Shown piece after piece: positions 1 to 7,443 of a stretch of 13,150 bases of DNA. The translations under genes were made by a program, and so were the position numbers. The DNA comes from an uncultured Prochlorococcus sp. (GTDB lineage Bacteria; Cyanobacteriota; Cyanobacteriia; PCC-6307; Cyanobiaceae). The stretch spans positions 1-13,150 of the forward strand of contig CAJWIZ010000006.1 in the NCBI GenBank assembly GCA_913041805.1, given 5' to 3'. Numbering within the stretch: the stretch's first letter is position 1; each line of letters starts with the position of its first letter. Below the pieces are notes generated by a model. It made no database searches. It was not told the origin of the DNA and saw only the letters and a list, made by a program, of their open reading frames with translations.

Positions 1-1
1 T

Positions 2-1087
2 GACTGGCAAGGAGTAGTGATTGATGAAGCTCAGGCGATAAAAAATCCCAATGCCAAGCAAAGTCAAGCCACACGGAATATTACCAAAAGCAATAAGAGT
101 AGTCGATTCCGAATCGCCTTAACAGGTACCCCTGTAGAAAATCGCGTCAGTGAACTATGGGCACTTATGGATTTTCTCAATCCAAGAGTTCTTGGAGAGG
201 AAGACTTCTTTCATCAGCGATATCGCCTACCAATTGAAAGATATGGAGATATGTCTTCTTTAAAAGATTTAAAAGCTCGAGTCAGTCCATTTCTTCTACG
301 AAGGCTCAAAACTGACAAAACAATTATCTCTGATTTACCTGAAAAAGTTGAACTCAGTGAATGGGTAGGACTAAGTAAAGAGCAACAGAATCTTTATCAA
401 AAAACTGTTGAAGATACCCTAGATTCTATTGCCAGAGCACCAAGAGGACAACGCCATGGACAAGTCCTAGGCCTTTTAACACGTCTAAAGCAAATTTGTA
501 ATCATCCAGCATTGGCTTTGAAAGAAAAAAATATTGAAGAAACCTTTATTACACGCTCAGCAAAGCTTCAAAGGCTAGAGGAAATATTAGAGGAAGTAAT
601 CGAAGCGGGAGATAGGGCCTTACTGTTTACACAATTTGCCGAATGGGGACATTTACTACAAGCATATTTGCAACAAAGATGGAGTTTCGAAGTACCTTTC
701 CTACATGGAAGTACAGCCAAAAAAGAAAGGCAGGCAATGGTTGATCGATTCCAAGAAGATCCACGTGGACCACAAATTTTTTTACTTTCATTAAAGGCAG
801 GAGGTATAGGCCTCAATCTCACTCGTGCAAGTCATGTATTTCATATAGATCGATGGTGGAATCCTGCTGTAGAAAATCAAGCGACAGATCGAGCGTATCG
901 AATAGGACAAGAAAAAAGAGTAATGGTCCACAAATTTATTACTAGCGGGTCTGTTGAAGAAAAAATTGACCAAATGATTCGTGAAAAATCTCGCCTTGCC
1001 CAAGATATCATTGGATCAGGAGAGGATTGGCTAGGAAGTTTAGGAGTAAGTGAATTGCGAGAATTAGTCGCATTAGAAGACAATTAA
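2..1087 (+). CDS. SNF2-family DNA-dependent ATPase/helicase, C-terminal part (5' end outside window)
   Basis: This is the C-terminal two thirds or less of an SWI2/SNF2 superfamily-2 ATPase, which uses ATP to translocate on duplex DNA and remodel protein-DNA complexes. The frame is open from base 2, so the gene begins upstream of the window; the GTG at 17 lies inside motif II and is not a start. Visible motifs in order: Walker B DEAQ (bases 23-34), LTGTP motif III (about 119-133), a second RecA-like domain with LLFTQF, motif V (LKAGGIGLNL, about 794-823) and motif VI (QATDRAYRIGQ, about 878-910). The IGQ ending of motif VI and the WWNPAVE stretch are typical of bacterial SNF2 proteins of the HepA/RapA-like or Rad54-like type. 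A SWIM zinc-finger gene follows after 15 bases, a neighbourhood known for bacterial SNF2 proteins. The family is certain; the cellular substrate is not. Confidence 0.95.
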   Translation, partial: DWQGVVIDEAQAIKNPNAKQSQATRNITKSNKSSRFRIALTGTPVENRVSELWALMDFLNPRVLGEEDFFHQRYRLPIERYGDMSSLKDLKARVSPFLLRRLKTDKTIISDLPEKVELSEWVGLSKEQQNLYQKTVEDTLDSIARAPRGQRHGQVLGLLTRLKQICNHPALALKEKNIEETFITRSAKLQRLEEILEEVIEAGDRALLFTQFAEWGHLLQAYLQQRWSFEVPFLHGSTAKKERQAMVDRFQEDPRGPQIFLLSLKAGGIGLNLTRASHVFHIDRWWNPAVENQATDRAYRIGQEKRVMVHKFITSGSVEEKIDQMIREKSRLAQDIIGSGEDWLGSLGVSELRELVALEDN

Positions 1088-1102
1088 CTTGAACATCACC
1101 AC

Positions 1103-2002
1103 ATGACAAATTCATCAACAAACAACTCAGAAATCACAACTGCACTAAGTAATGAGGGGTTAAGCCATCAACCATGGTGGGTCGAACAGTGGATGGAGTT
1201 AATTAATTCCTATAGGTTTAAGAAGCGCCTTGAAAGAGCATGGACCTATGCAAGAGAAGGGAATGTCACATCGATCCGTTTCGAAGGTCGTCGAGTTCAT
1301 GCACGTGTTCAAGGAACTGGTGAAGAACCATATAAAGTAAAGCTTTGGCTAGATGTCCTGAATGACGAAGATTGGGGGTACGTACTAGAAGCATTAACTC
1401 AAAAAGCTCGCTGGTCTGCTCAATTGTTAGCTGGAATAATGCCCGCCGATATAGAGAGAGCTTTTGCAGCAAGTGGACGTCGATTATTTCCCTTCAAATT
1501 ACAAGAAGTACGCAGTGAATGTAATTGTCCTGATAAAGCCAACCCTTGCAAACATATCAGTGCAATTTATTTCCTGATGGGAGATCGATTTAGTGAAGAC
1601 CCCTTTGTTCTTTTTCAACTACGAGGACGCACAAGAAGTAAATTGATTGAAGATCTCGCAAAACAACGCAGAGCAGCACTGAAGGCAATAGCGAAAGAAG
1701 ATGAAAGTAAGAGAAAAAATTCTCAAGATTCAACAACAAACTTAGATAGTTCTCCACCACCTCACCCTGCAGTATTAGACCCCAGTCTTTGGTGGAAATA
1801 TGAAGGCAACCTACATGCAGATCTTGTCGTAATTACTCCTGCAATGGAAGGTGATTCAGGACTCCATTCCGCAGGAGACTTACCTCTGGCAGAAGAACCA
1901 CGTTTTCCAGAAGCACGTCAAAAATTCCTAAGTCACTTACATAGTCAAGGTGCAATGCTCGCACAAAAAGCAATGCTCCATGCAATGGCAGCAGGTGAAT
2001 AA
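1103..2002 (+). CDS. SWIM zinc-finger protein, probable partner of the upstream SNF2 ATPase
   Basis: A 299-residue soluble protein. The diagnostic feature is a SWIM zinc finger with C140, C142, C149 and H151 (CxC-x6-CxH, in CNCPDKANPCKH). SWIM domains are predicted to bind DNA or proteins and are known in bacteria beside or fused to SWI2/SNF2 ATPases. The N-terminal part (25-130) is rich in Trp and Arg and resembles the region preceding SWIM in this family. Residues 180-225 form a charged, probably disordered linker with Lys/Glu and then Ser/Pro runs. The tail (225-299) has a WWKYEGNLHADLVVI segment followed by a helix-prone end. The ATG at 1103 lies 15 bases after the ATPase stop, so the two are very likely co-transcribed. 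The last 23 bases overlap the preferred start of the next gene. Function inferred: targeting or regulating the ATPase. Confidence 0.88.
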   Translation: MTNSSTNNSEITTALSNEGLSHQPWWVEQWMELINSYRFKKRLERAWTYAREGNVTSIRFEGRRVHARVQGTGEEPYKVKLWLDVLNDEDWGYVLEALTQKARWSAQLLAGIMPADIERAFAASGRRLFPFKLQEVRSECNCPDKANPCKHISAIYFLMGDRFSEDPFVLFQLRGRTRSKLIEDLAKQRRAALKAIAKEDESKRKNSQDSTTNLDSSPPPHPAVLDPSLWWKYEGNLHADLVVITPAMEGDSGLHSAGDLPLAEEPRFPEARQKFLSHLHSQGAMLAQKAMLHAMAAGE

Positions 2003-2474
2003 TTCTCTCTGGCTAACAAATCAATCAGTAAGGCTGATCAGCCTACTTTTAAACTCCTATGAAAAAGCCTTTGATGAATCTCTGCTGAGTAGTGCTTCAA
2101 ATAACATCAAATCCAACCGGCACAAAGCGGCAATTCTCTTCACTATGCCTCACCCTGTCATAGCTCATGATAATGCAAAAGATCCTTGTATAAAGTATGC
2201 CAATGCAGCTGCACTACACCTATGGAGTAGATGTTGGGACGAAATGATAGGTATGCCTTCACGTCTTACCGCACCAGAAAAAGAACGAGCAAAGCGTCAA
2301 GAGGCATTACTTAACGTAAGCGAAAAACATGTATTGGAAAATTATGAAGGTGTAAGAGTTAATAGCAAAGGAGACTATTTCATAATCAAAAATGCCCGCA
2401 TATGGACCATATGGGATGAACACAACATGATCTATGGACAAGCTGCAACTTTTGCTGATTGGTGTCGAATTTAA
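1980..2474 (+). CDS. MEKHLA-domain (PAS-like) protein
   Basis: A protein of about 164 residues formed almost wholly by one MEKHLA domain, a PAS-like fold known from the C-terminus of plant HD-ZIP III factors and as stand-alone proteins in bacteria, especially cyanobacteria. Recognisable stretches are LLLNSYEKAF near the start, YANAAALHLW, WDEMIGMPSRLTA, YEGVRVNSKGDYF and the terminal GQAATFADW. The domain is thought to sense a small signal, but no ligand is established. I chose the ATG at 1980, which overlaps the SWIM stop by 23 bases; an in-frame ATG at 1950 would add ten residues of low-complexity sequence shared with the other frame. No later ATG keeps the SYEKAF motif. The overlap suggests translational coupling to the SWIM gene. 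A hairpin-forming palindrome lies within its first codons. No DNA-binding or kinase domain is attached, so an output partner is unknown. Confidence 0.85.
   Translation: MQWQQVNNSLWLTNQSVRLISLLLNSYEKAFDESLLSSASNNIKSNRHKAAILFTMPHPVIAHDNAKDPCIKYANAAALHLWSRCWDEMIGMPSRLTAPEKERAKRQEALLNVSEKHVLENYEGVRVNSKGDYFIIKNARIWTIWDEHNMIYGQAATFADWCRI
2027..2050 (+). other. Hairpin-forming palindrome just after the SWIM stop codon
   Basis: A perfect 14-base palindrome AGGCTGATCAGCCT (2031-2044) is flanked by AGT and ACT that can pair if A2030 is bulged, and four T residues follow at 2047-2050. The form resembles a weak intrinsic terminator located 28 bases after the SWIM stop, but it sits inside the opening codons of the MEKHLA gene. 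It could attenuate the downstream gene, or it could be chance, because the same bases encode part of the conserved start of the domain. Confidence 0.3.
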
Positions 2475-2487
2475 AAACAACTAAAGC

Positions 2488-2526
2488 AATATCGATATTT
2501 TCACTGATAAAACATCAATATATAAG
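2488..2526 (+). promoter_or_regulatory. Candidate promoter and operator for the TRAP operon
   Basis: The 78-base gap between the MEKHLA stop and dctP holds a plausible sigma70-type promoter: TTTTCA at 2498-2503, a 17-base spacer and TATAAG at 2521-2526, leaving a leader of about 20 bases before the ATG at 2553. A perfect 12-base palindrome AATATCGATATT (2488-2499) abuts the -35 element, and a short inverted repeat TGAT-N5-ATCA (2505-2517) occupies the spacer. Both are placed where a repressor or activator would act. The region is AT-rich, so chance matches are possible; the binding protein is unknown. Confidence 0.35.
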
Positions 2527-2552
2527 AATCTGTCTCTGTTCAAATAACCAAC

Positions 2553-3668
2553 ATGCAACGCAGAAAGATCCTTAGCTCTAGTGCGAAAGCCCTGACAGCT
2601 GCAGCTGGGGCCAACTTACTGGGATCTTGCACAGTTCGACGAGAAAGTACTACTAGCACGGTGACATCATTACCAAAAGTGCGTTGGCGAATGGCCACGA
2701 GTTGGCCTATCTCATTAGACACAATCTATGGTGGTGCAGAAACAATTAGCGCAAGAGTTAATGCATTAAGTGGCGGAAACTTTCAAATCAAACCTTATGC
2801 AGCTGGAGAAATAGTACCTGGACTAGAAGTGCTAGATGCAGTCCAAGCAGGTTCTGTTGAATGTGGCCATACAGCTAGTTATTACTACAAAGGTAAAAAT
2901 CCTTCTTTTGCTTTTGGAACCTCTGTCCCATTTGGTTTAACCGCCCAACAACAAAATAGTTGGCTCTACGAAGCAGAAGGAATAAAAGCAATGAATGCAG
3001 TATTTAATGATTTTGGAGTTATCGGTTTTCCAGCTGGAAATACAGGAGCGCAAATGGGGGGATGGTTCAAACAAAAGCTTGAAGGTTTGCAATCTCTTCA
3101 AGGACTAAAAATGAGAATTCCAGGACTTGGAGGTGAAGTCATGGCACAACTAGGTGTCAATGTTCAAGTTCTTCCTGGAGGAGAGGTCTATCTAGCTCTA
3201 GATCGTGGAGCAATTGATGCAGCCGAATGGACAGGTCCATATGACGATGAAAAACTTGGTTTTGCTAGAGCAGCTCGTTTTTACTACTACCCAGGTTGGT
3301 GGGAGCCTGGACCAACTCTAAATGCTCTTGCTAATCAAAAAGCTTGGAATAAATTGCCTAATGAGTACAAAGAAATTTTCACAACAGCTTGCTATGAAGC
3401 AAACCTAACTATGTTAAGTCGTTATGACACTCTCAATGGTTCTGCGCTCCAAAGACTCATTAAAGGAGGCACAGAGCTTGTTCCTTACGATAAAACAATA
3501 TTAAAAGCTGCTGCAGACGCATCATTCCAACTATATGAAGACTTGTCAGCAAAAGATCAAGGCTTTCGTAATCTCTTTAATCAGTGGCGAAAATTCCGCA
3601 ATGAAGTTTCATCATGGAACAAAATAAATGAATTCTCTTTCTTAAGCTTTACTTATGCACAGAGATGA
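2553..3668 (+). CDS. dctP: TRAP transporter substrate-binding protein, TakP-like (2-oxoacid binding predicted)
   Basis: A 371-residue extracytoplasmic solute receptor of a tripartite ATP-independent periplasmic transporter. The N-terminus has twin arginines (R3, R4, then KIL), a short hydrophobic stretch and the lipobox-like LLGSC with C26, so export through Tat and lipid anchoring are both plausible. The mature part begins near residue 42 (VRWRMATSWP). Recalled ligand residues of Rhodobacter TakP, namely Q156, R177, E214 and W215, correspond with one constant offset of 11 to Q167, R188, E225 and W226 here, in NTGAQMGGWF, MRIPGLGGEV and AAEWTGPYDDEKLGF. In TakP these bind the carboxylate of pyruvate-like 2-oxoacids and a Na+ ion. 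This makes a 2-oxoacid substrate more likely than C4-dicarboxylates, though lactate or related acids remain possible. It overlaps dctQ by four bases (ATGA), indicating one operon. No obvious Shine-Dalgarno precedes the ATG. Confidence 0.92.
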   Translation: MQRRKILSSSAKALTAAAGANLLGSCTVRRESTTSTVTSLPKVRWRMATSWPISLDTIYGGAETISARVNALSGGNFQIKPYAAGEIVPGLEVLDAVQAGSVECGHTASYYYKGKNPSFAFGTSVPFGLTAQQQNSWLYEAEGIKAMNAVFNDFGVIGFPAGNTGAQMGGWFKQKLEGLQSLQGLKMRIPGLGGEVMAQLGVNVQVLPGGEVYLALDRGAIDAAEWTGPYDDEKLGFARAARFYYYPGWWEPGPTLNALANQKAWNKLPNEYKEIFTTACYEANLTMLSRYDTLNGSALQRLIKGGTELVPYDKTILKAAADASFQLYEDLSAKDQGFRNLFNQWRKFRNEVSSWNKINEFSFLSFTYAQR

Positions 3669-4243
3669 ATGATATGAATCAATGGATCAAGATTTCACAT
3701 CGAATAGACAAGCTGAATCAAGTGATGGGAATGATTGCACGTTGGTCAATTCTATTAATGCTTGGTTTAGGACTGTGGAATGTGATAGGAAGATATGTAG
3801 GAGTAGCTATTGGCCATAATCTCAGTTCCAACAGACTCATTGAAGGTCAGTGGTACCTATTTGACTTAGCTTTTTTATTGGGCTTAGGCTGGACATTACA
3901 ACGTCAAGGTCATGTAAGAGTAGACATCTTGCAAGGTCGTTTAAATAAAAAACGTCAAGCGAAGATCGAGCTATTAGGAAGTTTGCTCCTGCTATTGCCC
4001 TTTGCAGTTGGAATCATGATTATCTCAATTACACCAACCATTCATTCCTGGAGCATTCTTGAAATCTCTCCTGATCCTGACGGATTGCCACGATATTGGA
4101 TTAAAACTCTTATCCCAATTAGTTTTCTTCTACTAAGCCTCCAAGGAATCTCAGAAACAATTCGAAATTGGTTAATACTAAAAAACTCATCCTCAATTGT
4201 TCAATCTCAAGAGAATAAGAACAAGGAGAATGACTTTGTTTGA
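3665..4243 (+). CDS. dctQ: TRAP transporter small membrane subunit DctQ
   Basis: A 192-residue integral membrane protein, the small subunit of the TRAP permease. Four hydrophobic helices are visible: about residues 20-45 (ARWSILLMLGLGLWNVIGRY), 63-82 (WYLFDLAFLLGLGWTLQ), 103-126 (LLGSLLLLLPFAVGIMIISI) and 144-168 (WIKTLIPISFLLLSLQGI). The polar loop HVRVDILQGRLNKKRQAKIE between helices two and three is characteristic of DctQ, as is the EGQWYLFDLAFLLGLGWTL segment. DctQ bridges the binding protein and the transporting DctM subunit, and transport is driven by the Na+ gradient. The start ATG overlaps the dctP stop as ATGA, a typical coupled junction, and the 3' end overlaps the dctM start by 14 bases. 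Length and topology are normal for the family. Confidence 0.92.
   Translation: MNDMNQWIKISHRIDKLNQVMGMIARWSILLMLGLGLWNVIGRYVGVAIGHNLSSNRLIEGQWYLFDLAFLLGLGWTLQRQGHVRVDILQGRLNKKRQAKIELLGSLLLLLPFAVGIMIISITPTIHSWSILEISPDPDGLPRYWIKTLIPISFLLLSLQGISETIRNWLILKNSSSIVQSQENKNKENDFV
4223..4228 (+). promoter_or_regulatory. Ribosome binding site bearing on the dctM start
   Basis: AAGGAG lies one base before the ATG at 4230 and seven bases before the in-frame TTG at 4236. The usual 5-9 base spacing favours the TTG, but codon preference favours the ATG; the two proteins differ by only two residues. The TTG at 4197, which opens the longest frame, would add a basic stretch that does not fit the family and has no such site before it. 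Confidence 0.5.
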
Positions 4244-5606
4244 GTTTGAATTTCTAGGCTTTGTAATCAGCTTTGACCTAACAGCATTCCTTGGGCCAGG
4301 AATGTTTTTGGCCCTTGTAATTGTCCTATTGAGCGGTTACCCAGTTGCATTTTGTTTAGGTGGCATTGCAGTTCTCTTCTCAATATTAGGAATAGCCCTA
4401 GGTCAAATTGATCCAAGTTTTCTTACAGCTCTTCCCCAAAGAATTCTTGGAATTATGGCCAACTTCACCTTACTGGCCATTCCTGCATTTATCTTTATGG
4501 GAGCAATGCTAGAGGCATCAGGCATTGCAGAGCGACTACTAGAAAGCATGGGGCAACTTCTAGGCAGGATCCGTGGAGGGTTAGCCCTTGCTGTTGTTCT
4601 CGTTGGATCATTACTGGCTGCAACAACTGGTGTTGTAGCTGCAACAGTGACAACGATGGGACTTATTTCCCTCCCAGCAATGATGCGTGCAGGCTATAAC
4701 CGCTCACTAGCAACAGGCGTTATTGCAGCATCAGGGACACTGGGTCAAATTATTCCACCAAGCATCGTTTTAGTAGTCCTAGGTGATCAACTAGGTATCT
4801 CTGTTGGCGATTTATTCCTAGGTTCATTGATCCCTGGAATTCTCATGGCTAGTGCATTTGCTCTATACATACTCATTATTAGCGCACTTAAACCTGAACT
4901 GGCTCCTCAACAAAGCCCTATCGATCTAGGACCACTCCAAATAGTCAAATTGGGAAGAATCATGCTTCCACCACTTGGCTTAATTTTAGTTGTACTTGGC
5001 AGCATATTCTTCGGAATAGCAACTCCTACGGAGGCCGGTACTCTTGGTGCTATTGGAGCAATGGCGCTTGCTGCAAGTCATGGAGGCTTCAGTCGCAAAA
5101 CCCTCTCGAAAGTATGTGACGAAACCGTCCGAACCACCTCCATGGTTATGGCAATTTTACTTGGATCGACAGCATTCAGTTTGGTTTTTCGTGGTTTAAA
5201 TGGTGATGAGCTCATCGCGAACCTTTTACTCAATCTTCCTGGTGGAAAAATTGGATTTATGGCAATAAGTATGCTCATTATTTTCTTCTTAGGCTTTTTC
5301 ATTGACTTCTTTGAAATTGCATTTATTGCTGTTCCTCTCCTCCTTCCAGCAGCTCGTCAACTTCTAGGTCCAGATGCTCTCCTATGGCTAGGTGTAGTAA
5401 TTGGAGCAAACCTACAAACATCTTTTCTAACCCCACCATTTGGCTTCGCTCTTTTTTATCTCAGAGGTGTAGCACCAAAATCAATTACAACTAAAGAAAT
5501 CTATATGGGAGCCTTGCCATTCGTAGCTCTGCAAATTGGGGTGTTATGCCTCATAATCTTGGTCCCAGCTCTCGTAAATTGGCTTCCAAATATGTCTTGG
5601 TCCTAA
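4230..5606 (+). CDS. dctM: TRAP transporter large membrane subunit DctM
   Basis: A membrane protein of about 458 residues, the transporting subunit of the TRAP permease, which moves the substrate together with Na+ across the inner membrane. It is strongly hydrophobic with roughly a dozen transmembrane segments. Family hallmarks include ALPQRILGIMANFTLLAIP near residue 60, the glycine-rich VLVGSLLAATTGVVAATVTTMG stretch, ASGTLGQIIPPSIVLVVLGD (the conserved IPPS element), PTEAGTLGAIGA around the middle and LGFFIDFFEIAFIAVPLL toward the end. The IPPS and PTEAG elements are strongly diagnostic. I place the start at ATG 4230, overlapping dctQ by 14 bases; a TTG at 4236 is an alternative. It is the last gene of the operon; 61 bases separate it from flv3, with no clear terminator seen. 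Confidence 0.93.
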   Translation: MTLFEFEFLGFVISFDLTAFLGPGMFLALVIVLLSGYPVAFCLGGIAVLFSILGIALGQIDPSFLTALPQRILGIMANFTLLAIPAFIFMGAMLEASGIAERLLESMGQLLGRIRGGLALAVVLVGSLLAATTGVVAATVTTMGLISLPAMMRAGYNRSLATGVIAASGTLGQIIPPSIVLVVLGDQLGISVGDLFLGSLIPGILMASAFALYILIISALKPELAPQQSPIDLGPLQIVKLGRIMLPPLGLILVVLGSIFFGIATPTEAGTLGAIGAMALAASHGGFSRKTLSKVCDETVRTTSMVMAILLGSTAFSLVFRGLNGDELIANLLLNLPGGKIGFMAISMLIIFFLGFFIDFFEIAFIAVPLLLPAARQLLGPDALLWLGVVIGANLQTSFLTPPFGFALFYLRGVAPKSITTKEIYMGALPFVALQIGVLCLIILVPALVNWLPNMSWS

Positions 5607-5667
5607 GCCAACATCTGCATATTTCACAAGCCACTTCTTAGAGTCTCCACATAGGTTAAAGAATCCC

Positions 5668-7443
5668 ATGGCTGCCATCAAAGGAAGTGCCACGGTCATA
5701 GAAATGGCTAGACAACCAAAACTCACTTTGCAGTCCGAAAGGATTGCAAGAGATACCATCACAATCAGATCACTTGATTGGGAGCGGAGCCGTTTCGATA
5801 TTGAATTTGGTCTTCGAAATGGCACTACATACAACAGCTTTCTGATCAAAGGGGCAAAAACAGCCATCGTTGACACTAGTCACAAGAAGTTCCAAGAAGC
5901 ATGGTTTGATCTGCTCAAAGAACATATTCATCCAAAAGAAGTCGATTATCTAATAGTCAGTCATACAGAGCCTGATCATTCAGGGCTAATTAATGATCTA
6001 CTTGATCTGAATCCTGACATTCAAATTGTGGCTTCAAAAGTAGCACTTCAATTTCTAAAGAACCAAGTACATCGATCTTTTAATTCAATAGCTGTCAAAA
6101 GTGGAAATGAACTTGATCTAGGAACGAACCCAACAAGCAATATCCATCACAAACTTGAATTTCTGAGTGCACCAAATCTCCATTGGCCAGACACAATCTT
6201 TTCTTTCGATTACGGAACTAATACTCTCTACACCTGCGATGCATTTGGGCTTCATTACTGCTCCGAAGATGTATTTGATAAAGAACCAGATGTAATTGCT
6301 CCTGATTTCCGCTTCTATTACGACTGTCTAATGGGACCAAACGCACGAAGCGTCTTACAAGCTTTAAAAAGAATGGATAATTTACCTGCAATCGAAACAA
6401 TTGCTGTTGGTCATGGACCACTCTTACGAAATCACTTGGAATTATGGGTCAACAGTTATCGTGAATGGAGCAGTCAAAGAAGTAAAGGAGAATGCTATGC
6501 AGCTGTTTGCTACCTAAGTCAATATGGTTACTGCGATCGACTGAGTCAAGCCATTGCTCATGGAATCACCAAAGCAGAAGCACAAGTCCAACTAGTCGAC
6601 ATACGTGCAACTGATGCACAAGAACTCACGAGTTTGATTAATGGAGCTGAAGCAGTTGTAGTTCCGACATGGCCAAGTCAAAGAGAGGCAGAATTACGAG
6701 GCTCTATAGGAACCCTACTTGCTGCATTAAAACAAAAACAATGGGTAGCCGTTTATGACGCATATGGAGGGAACGATGAACCAATAGATGCACTAACAAA
6801 TCAACTACGCAAGCTGGGTCAAAAAGAAGCATTTGCTCCTCTACGTGTCAAAGAAGTTCCAGATGCACAAACAGTTCAAAGATTTGAAGAAGCAGGAACA
6901 GACTTAGGCCAATTAATGAACAAGAAAAAAAGTATTGCAGCAATGAAAAGCCTTGATGGTGACGTAGATAAAGCACTAGGTCGACTCAGTGGTGGGCTCT
7001 ACATAGTCACAGCTAGCCAAACTGAAAATGGAACCAAGCGAAGTAGTGCAATGGTAGCCAGTTGGATCAGCCAAGCAAGCTTCAAACCACCAGGGTTAAC
7101 TGTGGCAGTTGCTAAAGACAGAGCAATTGAAGCATTAATGCAAGTTAATGATTGTTTTGTAGTAAATATCCTAAAAGATGACAACTACCAAAGCTTATTA
7201 CGACACTTTCTCAAACGATTTCCACCAGGTGCCAACCGATTCTCTGGGGTCAATATATTAGAAGGAATAGCAAAAGGGGGACCCGTATTAGCTGATGCTT
7301 TAGCATTTTTAGATTGTCGTGTCTCAAAACGACTAGAGAGTCCAGATCATTGGATCATCTACGCAATTGTTGAACATGGAAATGTCGCAGATGCAGAAGC
7401 CATGACTGCAGTTCATCACCGCAAAGTTGGCAATCACTACTAA
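5668..7443 (+). CDS. flv3: Flavodiiron protein Flv3 (canonical di-iron site)
   Basis: A 591-residue cyanobacterial class C flavodiiron protein. Domains: metallo-beta-lactamase-like (about 30-265), flavodoxin-like (about 275-420) and flavin reductase-like (about 432-591). All seven family metal ligands are present: H99, E101, D103 and H104 in HTEPDHSG, H172 in APNLHWPD, D191 in TCDAFG and H249 in GHGPLL. The flavodoxin loop SQYGYCDRLSQ resembles that of Flv3 (SDYGYSDRLSQ as I recall from Synechocystis), not Flv1. With Flv1 it reduces O2 to water with electrons from the photosystem I acceptor side, in the cytoplasm, without releasing reactive oxygen. The start is uncertain: ATG 5668 is taken, but ATG 5704 gives an N-terminus closer to other Flv3 proteins and neither has a strong ribosome site. 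The stop overlaps the flv1 start (TAATG). Confidence 0.96.
   Translation: MAAIKGSATVIEMARQPKLTLQSERIARDTITIRSLDWERSRFDIEFGLRNGTTYNSFLIKGAKTAIVDTSHKKFQEAWFDLLKEHIHPKEVDYLIVSHTEPDHSGLINDLLDLNPDIQIVASKVALQFLKNQVHRSFNSIAVKSGNELDLGTNPTSNIHHKLEFLSAPNLHWPDTIFSFDYGTNTLYTCDAFGLHYCSEDVFDKEPDVIAPDFRFYYDCLMGPNARSVLQALKRMDNLPAIETIAVGHGPLLRNHLELWVNSYREWSSQRSKGECYAAVCYLSQYGYCDRLSQAIAHGITKAEAQVQLVDIRATDAQELTSLINGAEAVVVPTWPSQREAELRGSIGTLLAALKQKQWVAVYDAYGGNDEPIDALTNQLRKLGQKEAFAPLRVKEVPDAQTVQRFEEAGTDLGQLMNKKKSIAAMKSLDGDVDKALGRLSGGLYIVTASQTENGTKRSSAMVASWISQASFKPPGLTVAVAKDRAIEALMQVNDCFVVNILKDDNYQSLLRHFLKRFPPGANRFSGVNILEGIAKGGPVLADALAFLDCRVSKRLESPDHWIIYAIVEHGNVADAEAMTAVHHRKVGNHY

Noticed and set aside
4197..4229. 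TTG at 4197 as the start of dctM
   Set aside because: It would add a basic, non-hydrophobic stretch not typical of DctM and would increase the overlap with dctQ; ATG 4230 or TTG 4236 fit better with the AAGGAG site.
5607..5667. Promoter for flv3 in the gap after dctM
   Set aside because: No convincing -35/-10 pair is visible by eye; only weak AT-rich hexamers, so no feature was called.
5544..5876. 110-codon minus-strand open frame across the dctM end and flv3 start
   Set aside because: It overlaps two certain genes in the opposite direction, and the translation has no recognisable features.
6528..6540. GCGATCG-like site reminiscent of the HIP1 octamer of many cyanobacteria
   Set aside because: The sequence is GCGATCGA, not the exact octamer, and I saw no other copy, so it is a chance match.
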